Of a DNA stretch of 64,000 bases, positions 17,962 through 26,700 are shown piece by piece; position 1 is the stretch's first letter; each line of letters starts with the position of its first letter. The notes beneath the pieces were generated by a model, which ran no database searches, was not told the origin of the DNA, and saw nothing but the letters and a program-made list of their open reading frames with translations. The DNA comes from Paenibacillus sp. Soil766 (lineage in GTDB: Bacteria; Bacillota; Bacilli; Paenibacillales; NBRC-103111). The stretch lies in contig NZ_LMSJ01000006.1 of NCBI RefSeq assembly GCF_001428105.1, forward strand, positions 7,200-71,199. Direction: 5' to 3'. The position numbers and the translations under genes were made by a program.

Positions 17962-18915
17962 ATGAAAATACTCGTCACAGGCGCAGCGGGCTTTATCGGA
18001 TCTCATCTTTGTGAAAAACTTCTCCAAGATCCACGAAACGAAGTCATAGGATTAGATGCTTTGGTTCAGAAATCACCAACTCCTGTTCCAGTTAGAACAT
18101 ATAATCTTCGTTTTTTACATCCTCATGTTCGATTCACCTTCATAAACCAGGATCTATTGCATGTCCCCTGGGCGGAGCTTCTTCCTGGTGTGGACGTTGT
18201 CTATCACTTGGCAGGCATGCCTGGTGTGCGATCAAGCTGGGGAGAAGATTTTAAAACCTACGTCACGAATAACATCGAAGCCACACAACGTCTACTTGAA
18301 GGTTGTCGGATATATCCCGTCAGCAAAATCGTGTATGCATCGACATCCTCCGTATATGGCGAAAAAACGAATCAAGTGAATGAATCTGCTACGACAGTGC
18401 CACTCTCACCTTACGGGATCACCAAACTGACTGGAGAGCAGCTCTGTAAGGTTTATGCAACGAAGGACGCGTTACCAATCGTTGTATTACGATTCTTCAC
18501 TGTGTACGGTCCTAGACAGCGTCCTGACATGGCTTTTCATCGGTTTATCCAGCATATTCGGCACAATAAGCCAATTCCTATCAACGGCGATGGCCTTCAA
18601 ACTCGCGATTTTACTTTTGTTGGCGACTGTGTGGAAGCCATTGCAGCAACGGCCTATGCGACGAATATCATTGGCGAAACCATCAATATCGGAGGCAAAG
18701 AACGCGCCTCTGTCCTTGATTGCATCGCCATTCTTGAGGATCTATTTGAACGCAAAATAGACAGGCAATTTCTTGGCACAGCCTCTGGAGAGCCTCGTCA
18801 TACTTGGGCTGATATCAGTAAAGCACAATTACTGCTAGGCTACCAACCGAAAACGGATTTACGCACGGGATTACAAGCAGAAATCATAGATTTATCCCAA
18901 ACTCCTTATTTATAA
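17962..18915 (+). CDS. ytcB: NAD-dependent epimerase (YtcB-like, UDP-glucuronate epimerase type)
   Basis: Short-chain dehydrogenase-type NDP-sugar epimerase of 317 residues. The NAD loop 'GAAGFIGSHL' is at residues 7-16. The active site has Ser/Thr in 'ASTSSVYG' and Tyr151-x3-Lys155 in 'SPYGITKLTGEQ'. Behind a UDP-glucose dehydrogenase the likely reaction is UDP-glucuronate to UDP-galacturonate, which would supply an acidic sugar for the spore surface. GGGAGG precedes ATG 17962. The stop codon sits inside the terminator stem. A decarboxylase role is less likely because the context is epimerase-like, but this is inference. Confidence 0.88.
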   Translation: MKILVTGAAGFIGSHLCEKLLQDPRNEVIGLDALVQKSPTPVPVRTYNLRFLHPHVRFTFINQDLLHVPWAELLPGVDVVYHLAGMPGVRSSWGEDFKTYVTNNIEATQRLLEGCRIYPVSKIVYASTSSVYGEKTNQVNESATTVPLSPYGITKLTGEQLCKVYATKDALPIVVLRFFTVYGPRQRPDMAFHRFIQHIRHNKPIPINGDGLQTRDFTFVGDCVEAIAATAYATNIIGETINIGGKERASVLDCIAILEDLFERKIDRQFLGTASGEPRHTWADISKAQLLLGYQPKTDLRTGLQAEIIDLSQTPYL

Positions 18916-18924
18916 GGGGTTTTT
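18899..18924 (+). terminator. terminator overlapping the ytcB stop codon
   Basis: AAACTCCTTA-TTTA-TAAGGGGTTT forms a ten-pair stem (one T-G) that runs into TTTTT. The TAA stop (18913-18915) is part of the right arm. Confidence 0.8.
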
Positions 18925-19145
18925 CTATTGGGATAAACTTCAATTCTAACCACCATCGAATTAAATTCGTAATTTGGACAAATAATCGACCTATTTACCG
19001 CTCTCTTGCACAATAGCTCTCTCTCACGGTTGCAATTCCCACTCTTATCGTTTATATTTTTATCTTGCTGGCTATCCTATTAGCATAGAATTCGGATTAA
19101 TTAACAATATAAGCCAGTACATAATTATAGACGAGGTGTACACCA

Positions 19146-19688
19146 ATGACATTGAATAAAACAGCTGCAGGGCTTCTTATACTAACTATGGCCGTTACAG
19201 GCGCTGCATGTACGTCCAAAGACTCCACAACTTCTCCGACACCTGCTGCGACAGCAACAGTAGCTCCACAAGCAACCGCAGCTGTAACCCAAGATACAAT
19301 TAACATGAAAGGCTATATCGCTGCAAGAATTGCACGTGAAAAAGTAGATTACTTATTTGCTGAAGCCAAATCAGCAGATGGCGCTTTCGTGGTAAATCCG
19401 ATTGCTGCAACAGATAAAGAAACAGCTAAGAAATTTCTTGCTAACTATGTCGATGCCGCGATGCTTGATACACTAGTAAATCATTATGTAACTGATACGA
19501 AGGCTGGTGCGACATCCCTTACCAACACGAAGTCGTACTTCACATCCAATATCTTAACAACAAAAAAAGAAGAAATCACATTCGATAAAGCCAACACACC
19601 TGAACTCGTTAAATTCACGACGAAAGATGGCGTTACGTATACAACGAAAAAAGTGAACGATAAATTTCTTCTTTCCGAAGTAAAATAA
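19146..19688 (+). CDS. small secreted lipoprotein, unknown function
   Basis: Lipoprotein of 180 residues. The signal peptide ends in lipobox 'TGAAC', with the acylated Cys at residue 22. A Thr/Ala/Pro-rich linker covers about 24-50. The mature domain of about 130 residues is Lys/Thr-rich and ends in repeated short strands ('VKFTTKDGVTYTTKKVNDKF'). I do not recognise the family. GAGGTG precedes ATG 19146. It has its own terminator and faces the LTA synthase gene, so it is a single-gene unit of the cell surface. Confidence 0.75.
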   Translation: MTLNKTAAGLLILTMAVTGAACTSKDSTTSPTPAATATVAPQATAAVTQDTINMKGYIAARIAREKVDYLFAEAKSADGAFVVNPIAATDKETAKKFLANYVDAAMLDTLVNHYVTDTKAGATSLTNTKSYFTSNILTTKKEEITFDKANTPELVKFTTKDGVTYTTKKVNDKFLLSEVK

Positions 19689-19702
19689 TACTTTCGCAAA
19701 TA

Positions 19703-19750
19703 AAAAGTGGCTGTCTACAAGTCGTTTCGTGCCTTGTATACAGCCACTTT
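19703..19750. terminator. bidirectional terminator
   Basis: AAAAAGTGGCTGT-TACAAG pairs with CTTGTA-ACAGCCACTTTTT. It has T tracts on both strands and serves both the lipoprotein gene (plus) and the LTA synthase gene (minus). Confidence 0.92.
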
Positions 19751-19759
19751 TTTATTCTG

Positions 19760-21634
19760 TCATTCCGCAAAATAATTACTCTCATGCAACCAGTCCGCGA
19801 TTTGGAACGAGCGAAGGATATGATTTTTCTCGGCATCGCCCGGCTCACCAACCAGCGTACCGTTGTTAAGCATGGTGAAATTCCGATTCGTATTCACGAG
19901 AATTTTGCCCATCGCGGTTGACTCGAATTTCGCTTTATCTACGCCCATCAGATAAGCAAGTGTAGGTAAGGTATCGATCTGCCCCCCTATGGTGGAAATC
20001 TTCTCAGCTTGCATGCCTTTACTGTAAATAATGAACGGGAGCTGCAGCGAATGCGTTCTCCAGGCTTCATTTTCTAAGGATGGAATCGCATCAACTTGTT
20101 CTTGATAGTACTTGTGCACACCTGTATGATCGCCATAAATCGCAACTACGGATTGATCTAGCACTCCTAATTGATCAAGCTTGTCCAGGAATGCGCCAAT
20201 CTGCTTATCTGTGTAGTTAATCGCTTGGAAGTAGGCCCCCATGATCGTCTTATCCAAATTGGGATCAAGACGGAGCTGCCTTGTTTTCTCCGGTAAATCG
20301 AAAGGTCCATGGCTAGACAATGTAATGACATGCAGCATGAAGGGGGATTGTACATTCGCCATTTTGTCCCCAAGCTGTCGGAGATAAGACTCGTCAGACA
20401 AACCTAGACCGACGGTATCGTCTTCCTTGTACTGCCGCAAATCCCAACTCGTTTGGTACCCGATATTGTGATGAGCCTCCACCCAGTTCCAGCTTCCCGC
20501 TGGTTCCGAATGCGTGGAAATGGTATGGTAGCCCATCCCTTCCATCAGCTTAGGCAACGAATGATACGTGTTGGTTGGGTACCGGAAGAAATTCGCGCCA
20601 GATCGAATGGGGAACACGGATGTCGTCGTCAGCAAATCACTATCTGAACTCGTCCCATTGTTAACCTGCTCATAAAATTGGTTGAAATATAAACTATTTC
20701 CAAGTAAACGGTTTAGGTTCGGCGTAATTTCGTGTCCATTCACCTTTTCACCAATAACAAAGTTTTCAAGTGATTCTACCTGAATAACAATTAGATTCTT
20801 CCCTTGAAACATCCCTTTGTAGCTATTATCTGGCAGGCCTTCTGCGTTGCCTCTAAGCCACTCCTGCACTTCTGTGCGCTCTTGATCGGCAAGCTTGATG
20901 TGGTTCGCTGCACCGAACAGCCGTATCCCATCGTAAAGATGATAACCAATGGGTGACATATCTGACATCGATTGAAAAGGAGCCCAGCTAAGATTAAAAA
21001 ACATCATCTCGCCTTTCGTCGTTTTCTTAACATCAATACGATAATGTTCGTAGGAAACAATGCCCACAGCAAGGATGATCAGTATTGTCGCCAGAATGGG
21101 CTGCCTTTGGTTTTCACGTCGGCGTGATTGGATTGGTGTGTTTCTATAGCGGAATAGCGCAACTGCAGCAATCACCACGAGATCCACAAACAACCATAAA
21201 TCAAACGGTCGTATAAATGTCCACAGATTATAATCGAGTGGATTAAATCCATTGGGATGAGCAAGGAAGCGAATGGATAGAAACGCTGCATAGGCTCTGT
21301 AATACACTAAATCGCAAAACAATAATAAACTGAACAGCACCTGAATCCCAATCAAATAGATGCGACGGCCTCGCTTTTTGAAGAACAGTCCAAAGGCGAC
21401 GACAAATACGATGAACATAAGATGCGACATGACGGGTGGAATGGTGAAATACATTTTGCCAATATTAATCCCCGCCGTATCTGGTGCATGAAGAGCTGCC
21501 AGCAAGAGCTGGGACTTCCATAGAATTGCAAAGAACGTATACAAGGTCAGCTTCTCGCAGCTCAAGACTAATCGAAGAACATGCCCAATCGTGTTGCGGA
21601 AGGTCTTTCTTTTATAGGATGATAATTGCAGCAA
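19760..21634 (-). CDS. LTA synthase family membrane sulfatase-fold protein
   Basis: Polyglycerol-phosphate (lipoteichoic acid) synthase type, 624 residues. Five transmembrane helices in the first ~200 residues are followed by an extracellular alkaline-phosphatase/sulfatase domain. The expected metal and catalytic residues are present: Glu in 'VESLENF' (about 288), the nucleophile Thr in 'DLLTTTSVFP' (about 336) and Asp-His in 'IYGDHTG' (about 500). The start is TTG 21634, with GAGGTG eight bases ahead. It would polymerise glycerol phosphate from phosphatidylglycerol outside the membrane. Whether it is the main synthase or a YfnI/YqgS-like paralog cannot be told. Confidence 0.88.
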   Translation of the reverse strand: MLQLSSYKRKTFRNTIGHVLRLVLSCEKLTLYTFFAILWKSQLLLAALHAPDTAGINIGKMYFTIPPVMSHLMFIVFVVAFGLFFKKRGRRIYLIGIQVLFSLLLFCDLVYYRAYAAFLSIRFLAHPNGFNPLDYNLWTFIRPFDLWLFVDLVVIAAVALFRYRNTPIQSRRRENQRQPILATILIILAVGIVSYEHYRIDVKKTTKGEMMFFNLSWAPFQSMSDMSPIGYHLYDGIRLFGAANHIKLADQERTEVQEWLRGNAEGLPDNSYKGMFQGKNLIVIQVESLENFVIGEKVNGHEITPNLNRLLGNSLYFNQFYEQVNNGTSSDSDLLTTTSVFPIRSGANFFRYPTNTYHSLPKLMEGMGYHTISTHSEPAGSWNWVEAHHNIGYQTSWDLRQYKEDDTVGLGLSDESYLRQLGDKMANVQSPFMLHVITLSSHGPFDLPEKTRQLRLDPNLDKTIMGAYFQAINYTDKQIGAFLDKLDQLGVLDQSVVAIYGDHTGVHKYYQEQVDAIPSLENEAWRTHSLQLPFIIYSKGMQAEKISTIGGQIDTLPTLAYLMGVDKAKFESTAMGKILVNTNRNFTMLNNGTLVGEPGDAEKNHILRSFQIADWLHESNYFAE

Positions 21635-21762
21635 AAACGGTTCACCTCATACCTCTTGATTTCAAGCCGATTTTCCCATTTTAACACAAGTTACTACTGT
21701 ATGTAGCTTACAAATATTGCAATCTAACGACAAGCAAGGCGCAATACGGCGCTATCCATAAA

Positions 21763-21798
21763 CAAAAAGAACCAGAGACGAGTGCCCCAAGGTTCTTT
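21763..21798 (-). terminator. terminator of the cohesin-SLH gene
   Basis: Minus-strand AAAGAACC...GGTTCTTT with a 17-base loop, ending in TTTTTG. It lies 33 bases after the stop codon. Confidence 0.8.
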
Positions 21799-21830
21799 CC
21801 AATCGTACATTTTCCCACCAAATCAAGTCG

Positions 21831-22871
21831 TTACTTGATATATGTCAACAGATTATAGATCAAAACTGCTGCCTGTGCACGATTCGTTGACTCCTGTGGA
21901 AACACTTGATTCGCGTAGCCATGAATCACCTCTATGTTAACCAGGGTAGCAACACTTGCCAGCGCATAATCAGAAATCAGCGAAACGTCCTCGAAGTTAG
22001 ATAGATCCGATTGATCACCTACACGGGTCAGATGATTGGATACTCGCAATGCGCGATCCGTAAGCACCATCATATCCTCTCTCGTGATCGAAGCTTTAGG
22101 ATGAAACTGATTCGCTTCATCTCCTTGCACAATTCCCAAATTTCTTGCAATTAATACTGGCTGCGCATAATAAGAATCAGGTTCAATATCATGAAATGGT
22201 TGGCCATAAGCCCCCTTCAAGCGAAGCGCTCTCATCAAAAGCACAAGGAAATCCGCACGTGTCACCGCTGAATCAGGACTGAACAGTCTCTCACCTGTGC
22301 CATTCACGATCCCTCTGGAAGCCAAATCTTCAATCGCCTCCACGGCCCAATCAAAGGCATCAAGATCATCGAAAGCATATGGATTGTGTATCGTAAGTGT
22401 TGATCTCACATTAGTTTGCTTGGTAGAGCTTACAAGCTTGGAATCTACAACTTTCACACTGCTTAGTGTGAGTACATTGCTCCCATTCTGGATCGCTCGA
22501 AAATACAACTTGAATAAGGATTGCGCACCTTCTAATCCTTTCCCCTTTCCAACCTTTGTATGCGCTATCTGAATATGTGTGCCCTTCACAATCGGTGGAA
22601 CAGAGAAACCAGGTGCGTCGGATTTGGCATCTATGAATGTTAACCTTGTAGGATCATACTCTAAATTAATTTCATAAGCATAGACGTCAATCAATTGATG
22701 TCCCTCAATGACCACTTCAATGGTGTCACCATGATTCGGCGATTGTGTAGAAACTTTCATCGTAAATGTGCCTGACTGATCGGCCTCAGAGGCCCAAATG
22801 GATGTAGGTAGCATCCAACTTAGTAAGAATACGATTAGTAAGCTTATTGTCATCCATTTTCGCAAAACCAT
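21831..22871 (-). CDS. cell-surface protein: cohesin-like domain plus three SLH domains
   Basis: Secreted surface protein of 346 residues. A signal peptide covers about 1-28 (cleaved near 'IWASEA'). A cohesin-type beta-sandwich spans about 35-155 ('VDVYAYEINLEYDPTRLTF...' style). Three SLH repeats (about 165-346, with 'TRADFL', 'TREDMM' and 'NRAQAA' signatures) should bind pyruvylated secondary cell-wall polymer. ATG 22871 is nine bases after GGGAGGA; TTG two codons upstream is too close to it. It lies 135 bases downstream of a gene encoding a dockerin-bearing protein on the same strand. The layout looks like a minimal anchoring scaffoldin that could hold a dockerin enzyme on the cell. Binding partner specificity is inference. 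Confidence 0.85.
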   Translation of the reverse strand: MVLRKWMTISLLIVFLLSWMLPTSIWASEADQSGTFTMKVSTQSPNHGDTIEVVIEGHQLIDVYAYEINLEYDPTRLTFIDAKSDAPGFSVPPIVKGTHIQIAHTKVGKGKGLEGAQSLFKLYFRAIQNGSNVLTLSSVKVVDSKLVSSTKQTNVRSTLTIHNPYAFDDLDAFDWAVEAIEDLASRGIVNGTGERLFSPDSAVTRADFLVLLMRALRLKGAYGQPFHDIEPDSYYAQPVLIARNLGIVQGDEANQFHPKASITREDMMVLTDRALRVSNHLTRVGDQSDLSNFEDVSLISDYALASVATLVNIEVIHGYANQVFPQESTNRAQAAVLIYNLLTYIK

Positions 22872-22922
22872 GTTCAATGTCCTCCCTCAGCACTCTGCAC
22901 GATTCATCCCTGTAAAATGAAG

Positions 22923-22966
22923 ATCGCCCGCCATGAAACTATACGAAATGTATCATAACGGGCGAT
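22923..22966 (-). terminator. terminator of the dockerin-protein gene
   Basis: Minus-strand ATCGCCCG pairs with CGGGCGAT, with an inner GATAC/GTATA stem, and is followed by CTTCATTTTA. It suggests that the two surface genes are not simply one full-strength operon. Confidence 0.65.
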
Positions 22967-23012
22967 GTTTATCCTGCTTAACCGAGCTTACACCTTATTG
23001 AAAGATCAAATC

Positions 23013-26000
23013 TTACTGTTGCAGAATGCGTTGTGCCACAGCAGCCAAATCAAACAGATCCACTTTACCGTCTTTATTGAAGTCTGCTTTCTTGAACTGT
23101 GCCCAGTCTGTATCTGCGGATGTTTTGCCGTAAGCTGCAGCTACATTAGCCAAATCTACAACAGATAAGACGCCATCGTTATTCAGATCGCCTGGATCGC
23201 CGACGTATTTCAGCGAGTCAAAGACATCTAAGGCTTGTTGCAGATTCGCTATCGCTTGTGTCACTTGCGGTTTCGTAACTGTTGGACTCGCAGCAACATT
23301 ACTTGCAGCGTCGATCGCAGCCTGTAGAGCAGCTTTCGCTCCTGGCGCGTATTGACCACTGCTGTAACCTTCTGTTGCGGAATCATGCACGGTTTGCGCT
23401 GCCCCAATCTTACCGTTTAGGATCGACAGATCAATAACGGCTCTCACTAGAATCACTTCGGAAGCTGAGCCAAGGTTCGTAGCCGTCTGTAAATCCGCTA
23501 AGGCAAGACTGTCTAGCAGGATCGTTGTAGACACATCATCACTTGGTGCTAAAGCTTTCCAATGTAGTAGCATCAGAGGTCCGTTGACATCACCACCAAC
23601 CAAATTCGCTGTTAGAATGCGTATGTGCCCTGCTCCAACCTTTTGACCAATGACCGAAATGGCAGGATTTAAAGATTCCACCGACTCAAATTCAAGCAAT
23701 CCCGCGTCATAAGACAGTTGAATATCTTGTGCATATACGCTGGAAACGACATCAGACAAACTTATCGTAGTTTCAAAAGATTGCCCGCTTGTGACTGCCG
23801 TAGGTCCTTCAATGGAAGCCGATGCAGGAACAGAACCGTACACTCTCACCTCATGAACAGACCACCAGCTGGAATTCGTTCCCGTTTGAACGATTTTGAA
23901 GAATCTCGTCACCTGTGGAGCAAAATCTATGGAGATTAGCTTGTTGCTCCCCACTCCCGTGGCGATTGGACTGCCCCATGTTACGCCATCATTGGATACG
24001 TATAGAGCATATCCGCGTGCATAGTCATTATTGCTGCCTGTGGAATCCATCTCTATGTTATTGATACTCGTAGGAACCTTCATATCAATGGTGAACGATT
24101 GCTCTGGCGATGGCGCCATCGGCATGCCCGCACTCCAGCGTGTGCCCAAATCGCCATCAATGAGATGCGCTACAGGATCTGCTGAGGTTGAGGTTGCTGT
24201 CCAAGCTGAGCGATCCAAGGCTCTCTTTGACGTTGTAACACTTAAAGCCGAACTTAATGCGGAAACGTTATTTCCGCCATCTTTGGCTTTCACTGCGTAA
24301 CTGTAGGTCGTCAGCGGTTTGACCGTCGTATCAAGGAATTCCGCTGTTGATGTATGGCCAATGAGCACCCCATCCCGATAAACATCGTAACCTGTAACAT
24401 TGAGGTTATCTGTGGAAGCGGTCCACCCAATTTTGACACGATCATGTGCCGCAGTTTCCTTGAGCACCACATTCGTAGGCACACTTGGTGCTTCCGAATC
24501 CCCAGCATCTGTTCCGTAGAAGTTAATCGTCTGTCTTTGCGCACTGCCTGAAGTCCCATACACACGCCCGCCGACACCATTAATAATGTGTGTGATTTCA
24601 CTGCCCGCCGTACCATTTAACCAAATGGTTGTCGCATGATGGATTTTGACACCAGCTGTATCCGGCACTTCGATGGCATTTTCCAGCTTCACAGCTGCAT
24701 CTCGGAAATAAGCGTACACACCAAGTCCCCAAGCTTCGTGAGTCGTGACGGTATCAGCTACTTTATAGGAAGCATAACCATTCTTGCTTCCGTCCATCCA
24801 TACCGCTTGATTAGGAACATCATATGGAATTTCTGACTGATAGAAGTAAACGCGACCGCCGTTCCCATTCCATAAGGTTTGATACTCATTGTGATGCTCA
24901 TTAAATAAGCCATATAAGGTAACATCATCACCATTTACGATAAGTCCATTGGTCGAAACATTCTCTGTCCAACCCGCACCTGCACCGTGATCTGCCCGCC
25001 ACATCCAGAAATGATCACCAATAATGTCATCGCTATTGATGGTCATTTGCGCTTTATTCTCACCAACAACGGCACCTCCCGTACGGAAGAATAAGTCATG
25101 TAACGATGTCGGGTTAGCTGCGTGATCCAATGAACTGCCTGTTGGACCAACTTCCAATAGGGATGAGGTTGCATTAGGCCCCGCCTCATATAGCAATCCT
25201 GCCAGTTTTACGCCATCCACATCAGCAATCGTCATCGCTGGTTTATCTGTCGTTGGAATAAGCGTTGGCATCCCGATGCCGAGTACAACTGTATTGGCAT
25301 CGTTGATACGAATCGTATCATTAATGTGATAAATTCCCGGCGTAAATAGCAAATTCTTGCCATCCGCCAATGCAGCATTGATATTCGTGGCACTTGTTGT
25401 TGCCGGTACATCCGCCCGTACAATATAGAACTGATCGATTCCTATGGATTCTCCTGGCGTTGAGCCATTCGCCCAGCTTGCCCCCTGCGTATTTTGAGAA
25501 AGAGAAGGGACGAATACTTGATATTCATTGGCATTGTTGATATAGAGATACGGCTTCTCTCTGATGACAGGTGTGTTCTCGACTACGGTATAAGGCGGAT
25601 CCGGAAAATTCCCTGTTGGCGTATTCTTGTCACCGACGAACACCATGTTCCAAACCCCATTGGACCAACTCGACCATTGACTGTTTCGCGAGAACCATTG
25701 TTGCTGTGAAGCAGGTGTTACTTGACCATCTACGATCGAATCCGCAAGGAAGCCTCCGCTTGCCCAGCCTGCGCCCCACCCAGAATCAAAGTCGAACAAA
25801 TTCAATTTCCCTTTGATATGTAAACGCCTTAGCGGTGCCGCTTGAGACACGGCGATTTGCGTGGTACCTGCTGAGAAATGAGCTGGTGCAGGCGGTGTAT
25901 AATTGAAAGTAGGATTAATGCTCAAATTCTCAATACCCCGCCAAAAATTACGTGTCGCATTCCCATTATCCCAATCCGCATTCACATTCAGTCCGCCATT

Positions 26001-26330
26001 GATCAACACATCATCTGGATTGAGCCCCAACCCTGAAGCTTGTGTATTAAATCCAATAAAGTAATTACCATTATACGTTCCCGGTTTAAAAAGAAAGGCA
26101 TCTCGTTCCGTACCAAATTCATTGGACTCCTGTCTTGTGAATACCGCATTCACAGCACTCTGAATGTCAGCTGCGGGCATATCAGGATCAAATACATACA
26201 CATTCGGACCAAAGATCGACGAATTGGCTTCACCGATAGCTATTTCTGCACTCGAAACGCCAGGACTCCACAAACTGAGAACGATTGCCATCATCGATAC
26301 AGATGAAACCATTTTTTTCAAACTACGCAT
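23013..26330 (-). CDS. secreted multidomain beta-helix protein with Fn3, F5/8C, cohesin and dockerin modules
   Basis: Large exported protein of 1105 residues. Signal peptide 1-28; right-handed beta-helix catalytic-like region about 30-611; fibronectin III about 612-702; discoidin/F5-8 type C carbohydrate-binding module about 703-837; cohesin-like domain about 838-964; FIVAR-like helical domain about 965-1043; type I dockerin 1044-1105 with two Ca-binding loops ('DLNNDGVLS' and 'DFNKDGKVD'). The beta-helix belongs to a family common in Streptomyces and Paenibacillus that is often labelled 'coagulation factor 5/8' or 'adenylyl cyclase'. The fold suggests glycan cleavage, GH55- or lyase-like, but the substrate is unknown. 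ATG 26330 follows AGGGAGG. Carrying both a cohesin and a dockerin, it could chain to copies of itself or attach to the SLH protein downstream. Confidence 0.85.
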   Translation of the reverse strand: MRSLKKMVSSVSMMAIVLSLWSPGVSSAEIAIGEANSSIFGPNVYVFDPDMPAADIQSAVNAVFTRQESNEFGTERDAFLFKPGTYNGNYFIGFNTQASGLGLNPDDVLINGGLNVNADWDNGNATRNFWRGIENLSINPTFNYTPPAPAHFSAGTTQIAVSQAAPLRRLHIKGKLNLFDFDSGWGAGWASGGFLADSIVDGQVTPASQQQWFSRNSQWSSWSNGVWNMVFVGDKNTPTGNFPDPPYTVVENTPVIREKPYLYINNANEYQVFVPSLSQNTQGASWANGSTPGESIGIDQFYIVRADVPATTSATNINAALADGKNLLFTPGIYHINDTIRINDANTVVLGIGMPTLIPTTDKPAMTIADVDGVKLAGLLYEAGPNATSSLLEVGPTGSSLDHAANPTSLHDLFFRTGGAVVGENKAQMTINSDDIIGDHFWMWRADHGAGAGWTENVSTNGLIVNGDDVTLYGLFNEHHNEYQTLWNGNGGRVYFYQSEIPYDVPNQAVWMDGSKNGYASYKVADTVTTHEAWGLGVYAYFRDAAVKLENAIEVPDTAGVKIHHATTIWLNGTAGSEITHIINGVGGRVYGTSGSAQRQTINFYGTDAGDSEAPSVPTNVVLKETAAHDRVKIGWTASTDNLNVTGYDVYRDGVLIGHTSTAEFLDTTVKPLTTYSYAVKAKDGGNNVSALSSALSVTTSKRALDRSAWTATSTSADPVAHLIDGDLGTRWSAGMPMAPSPEQSFTIDMKVPTSINNIEMDSTGSNNDYARGYALYVSNDGVTWGSPIATGVGSNKLISIDFAPQVTRFFKIVQTGTNSSWWSVHEVRVYGSVPASASIEGPTAVTSGQSFETTISLSDVVSSVYAQDIQLSYDAGLLEFESVESLNPAISVIGQKVGAGHIRILTANLVGGDVNGPLMLLHWKALAPSDDVSTTILLDSLALADLQTATNLGSASEVILVRAVIDLSILNGKIGAAQTVHDSATEGYSSGQYAPGAKAALQAAIDAASNVAASPTVTKPQVTQAIANLQQALDVFDSLKYVGDPGDLNNDGVLSVVDLANVAAAYGKTSADTDWAQFKKADFNKDGKVDLFDLAAVAQRILQQ

Positions 26331-26380
26331 TGTATACCTCCCTTAGATTAGAAACGATCTATCCTGCTCCAGATTCTATT

Positions 26381-26394
26381 GGTAAGCGATTACA
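26381..26394 (-). promoter_or_regulatory. cre (CcpA) site upstream of the beta-helix gene
   Basis: TGTAATCGCTTACC on the minus strand matches the catabolite-response consensus TGWNANCGNTNWCA at 13 of 14 positions. It lies about 50 bases before the start codon, so glucose repression of this secreted enzyme is likely. Confidence 0.65.
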
Positions 26395-26700
26395 TAATTG
26401 CTCCGATCACCCTCTCATCTTGCAAAGTAGGATGCTGACTCGTAGTTGGTATCTCCATCATAGAAAAATACGGCTTTTAATGAAAGCGGTAAACTTAAGG
26501 AGATTAGGAGAGTTACTTAAGGTTTTGGGATATTTTAACGATAACGGCGACCTTGCCTTGTTCTACCTAACTTATGGATATGCTGAAGAATAGCAGGTCG
26601 ATATCCGATCATTTTCTACCCTGGTCCTTATCCTGTTCACCTTACGAAACATGTGAAAATCCTTAAAATGAAGTAGAGTCAATCAATCAGGAGGTCGAAC
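26395..26700. other. intergenic region between two divergent genes
   Basis: This is the rest of the 370-base gap between the beta-helix gene (minus) and the mannoside-type importer (plus). Apart from the cre site and the ribosome site AGGAGG at 26690-26695 I find no convincing promoter pair or RNA structure. A 37-codon plus-strand frame starting at 26479 has no usable start signal. Confidence 0.4.

Noticed and set aside
26481-26494. cre-like TGAAAGCGGTAAAC upstream of the mannoside operon
   Set aside because: Mismatched at the two conserved final positions and over 200 bases from the start codon.
26479-26593. Short plus-strand frame upstream of the mannoside binding protein
   Set aside because: The upstream GA-rich words do not form a spaced ribosome site, and the peptide matches nothing I know.
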